Source of the DNA: an uncultured Clostridia bacterium
Lineage (GTDB): Bacteria; Bacillota; Clostridia; Oscillospirales; Ruminococcaceae
Length of the DNA: 5,049 nucleotides
NCBI GenBank assembly: GCA_937901805.1
Contig: CALDJI010000135.1
Span: forward strand, 1 to 5,049
Direction: 5' to 3'
Both the position numbers and the translations under genes were made by a program. Below the pieces are notes generated by a model. It made no database searches and was not told the origin of the DNA. It worked only from the letters and a program-made list of their open reading frames with translations. Numbering within the stretch: position 1 is the first letter of the stretch; every line of letters begins with the position of its first letter. Below are positions 1 through 5,049 of this stretch, piece after piece.

Positions 1-1840
1 GGCTCATGAGAATCGAGTTGATGCACACGGATTTTCCGGAGCCGGTAGCGCCAGCGATAAGCAGATGCGGCATTTTGGCAATATCCGCCACAATGACTTT
101 GCCTGCAATATCGCGCCCAAGCGCAATGGTCAGATTGCTCTTTGCATCCACAAATTCATTGGAATCAATGATTTCCCGGATGGAAACCATACTCTGCACA
201 CGGTTTGGGATTTCAATGCCCACGGCCGCTTTATTCGGGATAGGCGCTTCAATCCTTACACCGGCTGCGGCGAGGTTGAGGGCGATATCGTCCGCAAGCC
301 CGGTGATTTTGCTGATTTTTACGCCGGCGGACGGCTGCAGCTCAAAACGGGTAACTGCCGGGCCTTTGGAGATATTAATAATTTTGGTCTGCACGCCAAA
401 GCTCTTGAGCGTTTCCACCAGGCGGTCGCCTTTTTTGATTTCATCGCTCATATCCCCTTGTGTAGAGACTGCCGGTTCGTTGAGCAGCGTGATCGGCGGA
501 CCGTATTCCTCTACAGCCGGCAGTGAGGGTTCCTCCTGCTGGGGAATGGGCTGCGGCATCGCCTCTGGGACAGGAGTAGCCGGAGGCACAGGCGCGGCAA
601 CGGATTCTTCGGAGGAAGTAAACTCCCGGAGGGGTTCATCCTCGAGATCCTCTTGCTCCGGAATCCCCACCTTTTGTGCCAGGGTGAGATCCTGCTGTGC
701 CTGCTCCTCTTTTACCGTATCCTGGTAGTGTTTGATGGCGCGATCAATGGCTTCATCAAATTCTGCCTGCTGTTCATGCGGTAAAATAACGCCCAGTTCC
801 TTTTCCAGCGGATTTTTTTCTTCCTCCTGGGCAGGAAATTCTTCCGGTGCTTCGGCGGCCATCACTTCGATAGGGGTAAAGAGATCCTTAACCGAGACAG
901 GTTCCTCCTGTTCCAAAACAGGAACAGGAGGCTCCTGCGCAGCAGAAACCGGAGTAATCTTATCAAACTCAATACGCGGGGCAGACGGCACAGACGACGC
1001 CGTCTGTGCCTTTGACTCTTTTGTGCCGAATATCCCAAAAAACTGGCGTTTGGAAGATGATTCCCTTTCTTCCTTATGCGGAGCATCCAGCGGGACGGGC
1101 ATCTCCGCCGGGACGGCTTTCGCAGCACGCTGTTTTTTAGAATCCGGCCCCAAATCCACATCAATATTAAAGCGCGCTTCCCTTGCGGCGCGGGCCTCCT
1201 TATGTGCCTGTGCCTGCTCGATATAGGTAGTTTCCAACTGCTTTACCGGCTTGGAAACCGAGCGGAACAGATCAATAAGTGTAAAACCGGTAAAAATCAT
1301 CAGAAAGACAAAAATCAACAGGACAATGGTAATTCCCGCGCCAAGATTGCCAAACAGCGAGGAAAGCGGCCAAGCCACCAATCCCGCCGCTACGCCGCCG
1401 CCGCGGAGCTTGATCCCATCGGCGTACAAAGAAGCAATCTTATCAAAAAAGGTTTGGCCGGTAATTTCCGCCGATCCGAAGATCTGAATGGCGCTGGAAA
1501 TCAAAATAAGAAGGAGGAACGCTTGCACCACCTTGACGCCAATCGCGTGAAAGGGGCGATCCAGGGAGGCCAGGACTGCGATATAGATCATGAGCGGAGC
1601 GATTAAGAACGCGCAGGCCCCAAACAGGCCAAACACCGCATCATGGCAGAATTTCCAGACGTTTTGCCCGGGAATCAGGGTCAAAGCAGCAAACAGGATG
1701 CCTACCGCAAACAAGACCACCGCCCAAAGCTGCTGGCGGTGCCTGCGCATTTCTTCCATCTGGGCCTTGGTAGGCCGTTTAGCGGCGGGCTTTTTGGAAG
1801 CCGCCGGCCTGCGTGTTGTCTTTCGTTTTTGCTGTGGCAT
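1..1840 (-). CDS. spoIIIE: SpoIIIE/FtsK-family DNA translocase, N-terminal 613 residues (C-terminus beyond left edge)
   Basis: This is a membrane-anchored hexameric ATPase. In the family it pumps double-stranded DNA through the division septum, and in spore formers it moves the chromosome into the forespore. The ATG at 1840 follows a GGAGGT site by 8 bases, and the frame is open to the window edge. Residues 1-33 are a basic tail. About four hydrophobic segments follow (near 38-58, 68-92, 99-121 and 150-191). A long Glu/Pro/Gln-rich linker runs from about 195 to 446. The conserved motor region starts around GPPITLL at 447 and reaches Walker A, GATGSGKS, at 597-604, followed by VCIN. Walker B, the rest of the beta domain and the gamma DNA-reading domain are missing because the window ends. 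Being third in an operon after tepA and ylzJ supports SpoIIIE rather than another FtsK paralogue. The linker looks well over 100 residues longer than in B. subtilis SpoIIIE, whose Walker lysine is near residue 467. Confidence 0.95.
   Translation of the reverse strand, partial: MPQQKRKTTRRPAASKKPAAKRPTKAQMEEMRRHRQQLWAVVLFAVGILFAALTLIPGQNVWKFCHDAVFGLFGACAFLIAPLMIYIAVLASLDRPFHAIGVKVVQAFLLLILISSAIQIFGSAEITGQTFFDKIASLYADGIKLRGGGVAAGLVAWPLSSLFGNLGAGITIVLLIFVFLMIFTGFTLIDLFRSVSKPVKQLETTYIEQAQAHKEARAAREARFNIDVDLGPDSKKQRAAKAVPAEMPVPLDAPHKEERESSSKRQFFGIFGTKESKAQTASSVPSAPRIEFDKITPVSAAQEPPVPVLEQEEPVSVKDLFTPIEVMAAEAPEEFPAQEEEKNPLEKELGVILPHEQQAEFDEAIDRAIKHYQDTVKEEQAQQDLTLAQKVGIPEQEDLEDEPLREFTSSEESVAAPVPPATPVPEAMPQPIPQQEEPSLPAVEEYGPPITLLNEPAVSTQGDMSDEIKKGDRLVETLKSFGVQTKIINISKGPAVTRFELQPSAGVKISKITGLADDIALNLAAAGVRIEAPIPNKAAVGIEIPNRVQSMVSIREIIDSNEFVDAKSNLTIALGRDIAGKVIVADIAKMPHLLIAGATGSGKSVCINSILMS
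904..931 (-). repeat. Strong inverted repeat inside the spoIIIE linker region
   Basis: A perfect 11-base stem: CCTCCTGTTCC at 904-914 and GGAACAGGAGG at 921-931 around a 6-base loop. It lies wholly inside coding sequence, in the Pro/Glu-rich linker (the [12 protein letters not shown] part). No U-run follows in the direction of transcription. A perfect stem of this length with a short loop is not expected by chance in 5 kb, but low-complexity codon use (CCT/CCG and GAA/GAG/GAA codons) makes it easier to form. Confidence 0.6.
987..1010 (-). repeat. Second inverted repeat inside the spoIIIE linker region
   Basis: A perfect 10-base stem: GGCACAGACG at 987-996 and CGTCTGTGCC at 1001-1010 with a 4-base ACGC loop. 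It is in frame in the linker (the KAQTASSVP part) and lies 55 bases from the 904-931 repeat. No terminator-like U-run follows. Role unknown. Confidence 0.6.
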
Positions 1841-1848
1841 TTCGCCGC

Positions 1849-1854
1849 ACCTCC
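1849..1854 (-). promoter_or_regulatory. Shine-Dalgarno site of spoIIIE
   Basis: The minus strand reads GGAGGT, 8 bases before the ATG at 1840. This fixes the start; the next methionine codons downstream (near residues 28 and 32) have no comparable site and would remove the basic N-terminal tail. Confidence 0.85.
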
Positions 1855-1858
1855 ATGA

Positions 1859-1897
1859 CTGCCGGAACAAAAAGGTTCACGCCCGGGGTTCCGGCAG
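1859..1897 (-). repeat. Stem-loop in the spoIIIE leader, directly upstream of its ribosome binding site
   Basis: A perfect 10-base inverted repeat: CTGCCGGAAC at 1859-1868 pairs with GTTCCGGCAG at 1888-1897 across a 19-base loop. On the transcript the 3' arm ends only 4 bases before the GGAGGT site, so folding could affect ribosome access. No U-run follows, so it is not an intrinsic terminator. Function is unknown; the pairing is seen directly and the regulatory role is inference. Confidence 0.55.
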
Positions 1898-1923
1898 GTT
1901 CCTGAGGCGTTTCATATGTAAAG

Positions 1924-1949
1924 TTCCTTCCGTTTACACACGGAAGGAA
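1924..1949 (-). repeat. Stem-loop spanning the ylzJ stop codon
   Basis: A perfect 9-base inverted repeat: TTCCTTCCG at 1924-1932 and CGGAAGGAA at 1941-1949, with an 8-base loop. The 5' arm on the transcript encodes the last sense codons of ylzJ, and the TAA (1936-1934) lies in the loop. The bases after it on the minus strand are CTTTACA, without a U-run, so it is more likely an mRNA structure or processing/stability element between ylzJ and spoIIIE than a terminator. Confidence 0.5.
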
Positions 1950-2182
1950 GTGGATTCTTCAAAGGTTTTGGACTGGTTTGGGCGGATAAACGCCACCCCG
2001 GGCGCATACTGCGGATTGAGATAGTCGCGCGGGTTAGTGGAAACAAGCCGGCACAGGGTTTCCTGCGCGCCGTTTCTGCATACCCCAAAATAGGCGTTTC
2101 CCTGTTCCACAAACTCCTGCGGCTGTTCCGCCAGTTCAGGAAACAGGACGCACTGCTCAGGGAGAACCGTATGCAGGATCAT
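1934..2182 (-). CDS. ylzJ: YlzJ-like small protein (82 residues)
   Basis: A small soluble protein with no signal peptide or membrane segment. Its start MILHTVLPE and the later stretch [18 protein letters not shown] resemble the YlzJ family, whose biochemical role is not established. In B. subtilis ylzJ lies between tepA and spoIIIE, as here, and this synteny is a large part of the assignment. The ATG at 2182 overlaps the tepA stop as ATGA (2182-2179), which points to translational coupling; a GGGGGAG site lies 5 bases before it (2188-2194). The TAA at 1936-1934 sits in a stem-loop. An overlapping minus-strand reading frame ending at 1912 has no family resemblance and is a shadow. The family call is from memory of its sequence pattern, so a profile search would settle it. 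Confidence 0.8.
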   Translation of the reverse strand: MILHTVLPEQCVLFPELAEQPQEFVEQGNAYFGVCRNGAQETLCRLVSTNPRDYLNPQYAPGVAFIRPNQSKTFEESTSFRV

Positions 2183-2955
2183 ACTGTCTCCCCCTTTTCC
2201 AGGGCGCCTGGATCGGATTTTTCCCCGCCGCTTTCAATGAGTTCGTAGAGTTTGGCGATAGCGTCGCTCAATCCGCCCAGGCCGTCAATCAGCCCCTCTT
2301 CCACCGCCTGCGTCCCATCAATAGAAGTGCCGACGTCCATCATCAGCTCCCCGGTCTGCATCATCAGCTTTTCAAAGCGTTCGGCAGTAATTCCGGAATT
2401 TTCCGTTACAAAGCTGACAATCCGCTCCTGCATCTTTTCAAAATAGGAGAGCGTCTGCGGGACGCCGAGCACCAGGCCGTTCATCCGGACCGGATGAATG
2501 GTCATGGTTGCCGTAGGGACAATAAAGGAATACTGGGCGCTGACAGCCAGCGGCACGCCAATCGAATGCCCGCCCCCAAGCACCAGGGAAACCGTCGGTT
2601 TTTTCATGCCGGCAATCAGTTCCGCAATGGCAAGACCGGCCTCCACATCCCCGCCAACCGTATTGAGGATAATGAGCAGGCCTTCGATTTCCGGATCCTC
2701 CTCAATCGCGACGAGCTGTGGGATCACATGCTCATACTTGGTAGTCTTATTTTGGGATGGAAGCGTATAGTGCCCTTCAATCTGTCCGATGATGGTCAGG
2801 CAATGGATGACATGTTTTCCTTTGGTTGGAGTAACGGAACCCATATCCACAATCTGCTGTGCCTGCTGGGAATCCCCCCCATCATCTTTTGCCGGGGAAG
2901 TTGGCTCTATCGGTTCATGAACCGCTTTGGGTTTCTTTTTCTTATCTTTTGACAC
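2179..2955 (-). CDS. tepA: TepA, ClpP-like serine peptidase (258 residues)
   Basis: A member of the ClpP/crotonase fold family. TepA of B. subtilis was described as enhancing protein translocation; I also recall work tying it to spores and germination, less certainly. Residues 1-45 are a Lys-rich and then acidic, probably disordered tail. The peptidase core follows: the [19 protein letters not shown] strand-helix (94-112), the nucleophile turn GGGHSIG with Ser131, and MTIHPVR with His154. The 23-residue Ser-His spacing is close to that in ClpP. Asp207 in the [10 protein letters not shown] region is the best candidate for the third residue, followed by [11 protein letters not shown] (217-227). 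There is no signal peptide, so it should act in the cytoplasm. The start is a GTG at 2955, set 7 bases after AAAGGTG. It is first in the tepA-ylzJ-spoIIIE operon and overlaps ylzJ by 4 bases. Confidence 0.93.
   Translation of the reverse strand: MSKDKKKKPKAVHEPIEPTSPAKDDGGDSQQAQQIVDMGSVTPTKGKHVIHCLTIIGQIEGHYTLPSQNKTTKYEHVIPQLVAIEEDPEIEGLLIILNTVGGDVEAGLAIAELIAGMKKPTVSLVLGGGHSIGVPLAVSAQYSFIVPTATMTIHPVRMNGLVLGVPQTLSYFEKMQERIVSFVTENSGITAERFEKLMMQTGELMMDVGTSIDGTQAVEEGLIDGLGGLSDAIAKLYELIESGGEKSDPGALEKGETV
2480..2498. repeat. 19-base palindrome within tepA
   Basis: TTCATCCGG (2480-2488) and CCGGATGAA (2490-2498) are perfect complements around a single central base. The site encodes the IHPVRMN stretch that carries the probable catalytic His154. 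The near-zero spacer would suit a dimeric DNA-binding protein better than an RNA hairpin, but codon constraint on a conserved motif may explain it. Confidence 0.35.
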
Positions 2956-2962
2956 GCAATCA

Positions 2963-2969
2963 CACCTTT
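2963..2969 (-). promoter_or_regulatory. Shine-Dalgarno site selecting the GTG start of tepA
   Basis: The minus strand reads AAAGGTG, 7 bases upstream of the GTG at 2955. No ATG in the frame lies nearby, so this site decides the non-ATG start. Confidence 0.7.
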
Positions 2970-3073
2970 CAGAATGCCGGAATTGCCGGTTTTTCCTAGT
3001 GTTCCCCTCTTCTTCTGCTCTATTCAGACAGGCTGGGAATTCTGCGCGCCAACTACTTTACATAAGTATTTTT

Positions 3074-3101
3074 ATTATAGCATGTGCAGGATAATTGTCA
3101 A
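3074..3101 (-). promoter_or_regulatory. Vegetative (sigma-A type) promoter of the tepA-ylzJ-spoIIIE operon
   Basis: On the minus strand a perfect -35 TTGACA (3101-3096) is followed after 16 bases by a perfect -10 TATAAT (3079-3074). TG one base before the -10 makes it an extended -10 element. The expected transcription start is near 3067, giving a leader of roughly 110 bases before the tepA GTG. The site lies just downstream of the hydrolase terminator and points at tepA, and no other good promoter is visible before spoIIIE. The spacer is one base shorter than the usual 17. Confidence 0.88.
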
Positions 3102-3129
3102 ACAAATCGGTGTACAGATTACCCGAAAA

Positions 3130-3150
3130 AATGACAAAAAGAGAATGACA
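3130..3150. repeat. Two direct copies of AATGACA upstream of the tepA promoter
   Basis: AATGACA occurs at 3130-3136 and again at 3144-3150, 14 bases apart, about 30-50 bases upstream of the -35 box in an AT-rich stretch. This could be a binding site for a regulator or simply chance in an A-rich region; no known factor is recognised. Confidence 0.2.
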
Positions 3151-3185
3151 TATTTCTGATTTCCGTTTTTTATGGTTTTACGTAC

Positions 3186-3225
3186 AAAAACAGGGGTATG
3201 GTCAGCCGCCCGCCATACTCCTGTT
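3186..3225 (-). terminator. Intrinsic terminator of the hydrolase unit
   Basis: A 13-base stem with one mismatch: AACAGGGGTATGG at 3189-3201 pairs with CCATACTCCTGTT at 3213-3225 across an 11-base loop. Read on the minus strand, the 3' arm runs into TTTTT (3190-3186). It lies 38 bases after the hydrolase stop and ahead of the tepA promoter, so it separates the two transcription units. Confidence 0.85.
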
Positions 3226-3263
3226 CCCCTTTTCCCGTCTTCTACCGTATCCATCGTGCAGCC

Positions 3264-4034
3264 TCATACCAAATGGAAACTACAGCAGGCGCCGTTTTGC
3301 AATTTCCCGTATTTTTCAATATCCACTATCAAAAGCCCCTCTTTTCCCATAGGCAGTGATTCCCTTATTTTTCCCCCTGCAAAATGATAACAGCCGCCGA
3401 AAGCGGAGGTTTTTCCATCGGCAATTGAATTGATAAAGAGCACATCCGGGCAAACCGTATTTGCCTGCCTTACATAATCCGCAAGTTCAATGTTTCTCCA
3501 TTCATCTATGGAAAAGTCGACAAATACAGGCCAGAACAGCAAATCCGCCCCTTGGCGGAAGCGTTCGGGATAATCCCATAAATCCCCGCACAGGGCGATC
3601 AGGCAGTTTTTGCCCTTATACGAAAACATGCCTGCCTCCCGGCCTTCCCGGTAGTGCGAATCCGTACACAAGGGATCTTTCCAGCCCCTGGAAATCCGGC
3701 GGTAATGGTGGAACCATTCTCCGCCGCTCAAAACCGCACAGGAAGAATACAGTGCATCTTCCCCCGCCTCAATAAAGCCCAGCAGTAGGTCGACGCCGAT
3801 TTCAGCAGTCCATCGCGACAGCCTGTTGAATATTGGCGAGGACAGGGGCACAGCCCTGTTTTTATCAGTTTCATAATCCCATTCCAGGCATTCAAATCCC
3901 TGCAGATAGCTTTCGCCGAAACATAGCAAATCCGCGCCCATCGTCTTTGCCTGACGCATATATTTTTCTATCTGCGACAGATTGAATTTGAGATCGCAGT
4001 CTATAAACTTTGCAGAGGCCAATGCTATTTTCAT
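3264..4034 (-). CDS. Nitrilase-superfamily carbon-nitrogen hydrolase (256 residues)
   Basis: The family cleaves amide or nitrile C-N bonds with a Glu-Lys-Cys triad; the substrate here cannot be told. The N-terminal MKIALASAKF strand, a helix with NLSQIEKYM, and ADLLCFGESYLQGF carrying the general base Glu41 are typical. The nucleophile is Cys149 in LIALCGDLWDYPE, and the FINSIA strand (200-205) follows. Where the family has Tyr-Arg-Lys, this protein has Tyr111-Arg112-Arg113, so the catalytic lysine appears replaced; Lys119 in RGWKDP is the nearest lysine. The length is normal for a single-domain member and there is no signal peptide. The ATG at 4034 was chosen because GAGGGG lies 5 bases upstream and the conserved first strand begins there; in-frame ATGs at 4061 and 4073 would add 9 or 13 residues. 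It follows a membrane-protein gene on the same strand and ends at a terminator. Confidence 0.9.
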   Translation of the reverse strand: MKIALASAKFIDCDLKFNLSQIEKYMRQAKTMGADLLCFGESYLQGFECLEWDYETDKNRAVPLSSPIFNRLSRWTAEIGVDLLLGFIEAGEDALYSSCAVLSGGEWFHHYRRISRGWKDPLCTDSHYREGREAGMFSYKGKNCLIALCGDLWDYPERFRQGADLLFWPVFVDFSIDEWRNIELADYVRQANTVCPDVLFINSIADGKTSAFGGCYHFAGGKIRESLPMGKEGLLIVDIEKYGKLQNGACCSFHLV

Positions 4035-4039
4035 AAAAA

Positions 4040-4045
4040 CCCCTC
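4040..4045 (-). promoter_or_regulatory. Shine-Dalgarno site of the hydrolase
   Basis: The minus strand reads GAGGGG, 5 bases before the ATG at 4034. A second purine site, AAAAGGAG (4092-4085), lies 11 bases before the in-frame ATG at 4073 and 3 bases before an out-of-frame ATG at 4081, so an earlier start is not excluded. Confidence 0.65.
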
Positions 4046-4104
4046 GTAAAAGCAATTTCATGGCGGCGCACATGATACCATCAACTCCTTTTCCCGGGCG
4101 GTCC

Positions 4105-4293
4105 TCATTCCACCGGAGAGCCCGGCTCCCGCTTTCCCCGCCCAATCCGGCGGCTCTTTCGCCGCAGGAGGAAAATCAGCACACCGCAGAGGATGGGGAC
4201 AGCAAAAAACAAAAGTCCGGTTCTGGTATGAAATAGGAGAGCCCGCAACGTCTTTAGATTCTCATAGAGAAAACCATACTGAAAAGGAGTTTG
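4105..4293 (-). CDS. Open continuation of the membrane-protein frame: 62 codons with one membrane segment
   Basis: Directly after the TAA (4296-4294) that ends the upstream membrane protein, the same frame stays open for 62 codons to a TGA at 4107-4105. The translation looks like real protein: FQYGFLYENLKTLRALL, a clear hydrophobic segment (about residues 26-43, LLFFAVPILCGVLIFLL), then a basic RRKSRR tail. There is no ATG in this frame; a TTG at 4248 would give about 48 residues but has only a weak AAAG upstream. Three readings are possible: the lost C-terminus of the membrane protein after a nonsense mutation or sequencing error, a readthrough extension (the stop is followed by CAA), or a separate small membrane protein with an unusual start. 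I favour the first. It ends 70 bases before the hydrolase ATG. Confidence 0.4.
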   Translation of the reverse strand, partial: QTPFQYGFLYENLKTLRALLFHTRTGLLFFAVPILCGVLIFLLRRKSRRIGRGKREPGSPVE

Positions 4294-5049
4294 TTACAAG
4301 CCGGGCGTGTGCTTTTTCCCGGGACATGTCTTTTCACTGTACACCTGATAGATTCCAGCGCCAGAAAACAGCGCCATGACAAGATACCCCACAGACAATC
4401 CCCACCATGGGATTTCATTCACAGGATAGAAAAACAGCAGGCAATATCCGCGCAGGCCGGAAAGAACCAGATCCGGGGCAATCCCATACGCGAGGAATAC
4501 TGAAAACCCCAGGCACCCCCATGCAAGCATCCCTATCAAAAAAACGGTGCTCCGCTCTTTATAAAGGCACACAGACAACAGGAAGCAGAGCAGCAGATAC
4601 CCCGCAAACAGAAGAATGCTCCCAATCCCCCCGATCCTATCCTGCGGAAGGAACGCCAGCAATCCAGGCAAAAGCAATATCACCGGGCAGAGCGCTTGAA
4701 AAAGCCGCTTGCGAAAGGAAAGGCTCCGCTCCACCTTTCCCCGCCCGGCATAGCGGTACAGTAGCAGCAGGAGAGCCGCCATGCCGCTATCGATCAGGAA
4801 TAAAAGCAGATAGTTTTCCTGATCAATGAGGAAAAACGAGTGGTAAAAAGCGGGCAGCAGCAGGAAGTACAGCCCCATGCTCCCGGACAAAAAAGTGAAA
4901 GCAGCCGCTGCCAGCGCAGCAACCCAGTAAATCAGCAGAAATTTTAAAAATTTGGAAAACCCAATGGAAAGGGACAAAAGCGCGAGCACAACCGTTCCCA
5001 CTGAAACCAAAGCCAACCAAATCCAGGCGTTTTCCTCTTTGGGATACCA
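4294..5049 (-). CDS. Polytopic membrane protein of unknown family, C-terminal 251 residues (N-terminus beyond right edge)
   Basis: I do not recognise the family. The frame is open to the window edge, beginning WYPKEENAWIW, so the gene starts outside; the TTG at 5016 inside a hydrophobic stretch is not a credible start. About eight hydrophobic segments are visible (near residues 9-30, 34-55, 57-76, 80-99, 117-135, 142-163, 168-190 and 201-237, the last possibly two). A basic loop (RGKVERSLSFRKR, 103-115) lies between the fourth and fifth, suggesting a cytoplasmic loop there. There is no nucleotide-binding motif or soluble domain. The visible protein ends in a hydrophilic tail SEKTCPGKKHTPGL at TAA 4296-4294, after which the frame continues open. 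It lies upstream of and in line with the hydrolase gene, possibly in one transcript. It could be a transporter, polymerase-like or sensor membrane domain. Confidence 0.8.
   Translation of the reverse strand, partial: WYPKEENAWIWLALVSVGTVVLALLSLSIGFSKFLKFLLIYWVAALAAAAFTFLSGSMGLYFLLLPAFYHSFFLIDQENYLLLFLIDSGMAALLLLLYRYAGRGKVERSLSFRKRLFQALCPVILLLPGLLAFLPQDRIGGIGSILLFAGYLLLCFLLSVCLYKERSTVFLIGMLAWGCLGFSVFLAYGIAPDLVLSGLRGYCLLFFYPVNEIPWWGLSVGYLVMALFSGAGIYQVYSEKTCPGKKHTPGL

Noticed and set aside
468..524. ACTGCCGG / CCGGCAGT inverted repeat within spoIIIE
   Set aside because: Only 8 bases with a 41-base loop, which is expected by chance.
6..728. Long plus-strand open frame of 240 codons opposite spoIIIE
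   Set aside because: It is antisense to a well-supported SpoIIIE frame, is Ser/Gly/Thr-rich in a low-complexity way, and has no ribosome binding site or family resemblance.
1924..1949. Intrinsic terminator after ylzJ
   Set aside because: The stem is good but no U-run follows on the minus strand, and spoIIIE has no clear promoter of its own in the gap.
1912..2112. Minus-strand frame of 66 codons overlapping ylzJ
   Set aside because: It lies in another frame of ylzJ, has no ribosome binding site, and its product is not family-like.
2974..3159. Plus-strand open frame of 61 codons in the tepA leader and promoter region
   Set aside because: It overlaps a strong minus-strand promoter, has no ribosome binding site, and its product has no recognisable features.
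4035..4145. Longer hydrolase start at 4145
   Set aside because: The extra 37 residues overlap the end of the upstream open frame, resemble no family member, and the conserved first strand starts at the ATG at 4034 with a good ribosome binding site.
4083..4291. Small inverted-repeat mobile element (MITE-like) bounded by 11-base repeats
   Set aside because: The repeats do not extend beyond 11 bases, no target-site duplication is visible, and one copy is simply a Shine-Dalgarno-like sequence.
4407..4829. Plus-strand open frame of 140 codons opposite the membrane protein
   Set aside because: The minus-strand frame gives coherent membrane helices; the plus-strand product is compositionally unlike a folded protein and is a shadow.
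3264..5049. Split apolipoprotein N-acyltransferase (membrane half plus nitrilase half)
   Set aside because: The arrangement is superficially similar, but the hydrolase sequence is a free-standing type starting MKIALAS without flanking membrane helices, and the membrane protein shows no resemblance to the Lnt membrane domain.

Overview
The window reads as chromosomal DNA of an endospore-forming Firmicute, most likely a clostridium of moderate GC content. That placement rests on the gene order tepA-ylzJ-spoIIIE, which is also found in Bacillus subtilis and other spore formers, and on strong AG-rich Shine-Dalgarno sites. The exact taxon cannot be read from the sequence. All supported genes lie on the minus strand, so transcription runs from position 5049 towards position 1.

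Right part (about 3186-5049), in order of transcription: the C-terminal portion of an unrecognised polytopic membrane protein (5049-4294, N-terminus outside the window); a 62-codon stretch that stays open in the same frame after its TAA stop and encodes one more membrane segment (4293-4105); and a stand-alone nitrilase-superfamily carbon-nitrogen hydrolase (4034-3264). A clear intrinsic terminator (3225-3186) closes this unit.

Left part (1-3101): a near-consensus vegetative promoter with an extended -10 (3101-3074) starts an operon of tepA (ClpP-like serine peptidase, GTG start, 2955-2179), ylzJ (small conserved protein, ATGA overlap with tepA, 2182-1934) and spoIIIE/ftsK (membrane-anchored DNA translocase, from 1840, running off the left edge just after Walker A). 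Two stem-loops fill the ylzJ-spoIIIE gap. Two more strong inverted repeats lie inside the unusually long spoIIIE linker region.

The stretch between the hydrolase and tepA (2956-3263, 308 bases) holds the terminator, the promoter and a roughly 110-base tepA leader; I see no gene in it. I found no rRNA, tRNA, CRISPR array or insertion sequence. Nothing here amounts to a clear new system. The points most worth checking are the in-frame continuation after the membrane-protein stop, the hydrolase with arginine where the catalytic lysine is expected, and the excess of inverted repeats around and within spoIIIE.
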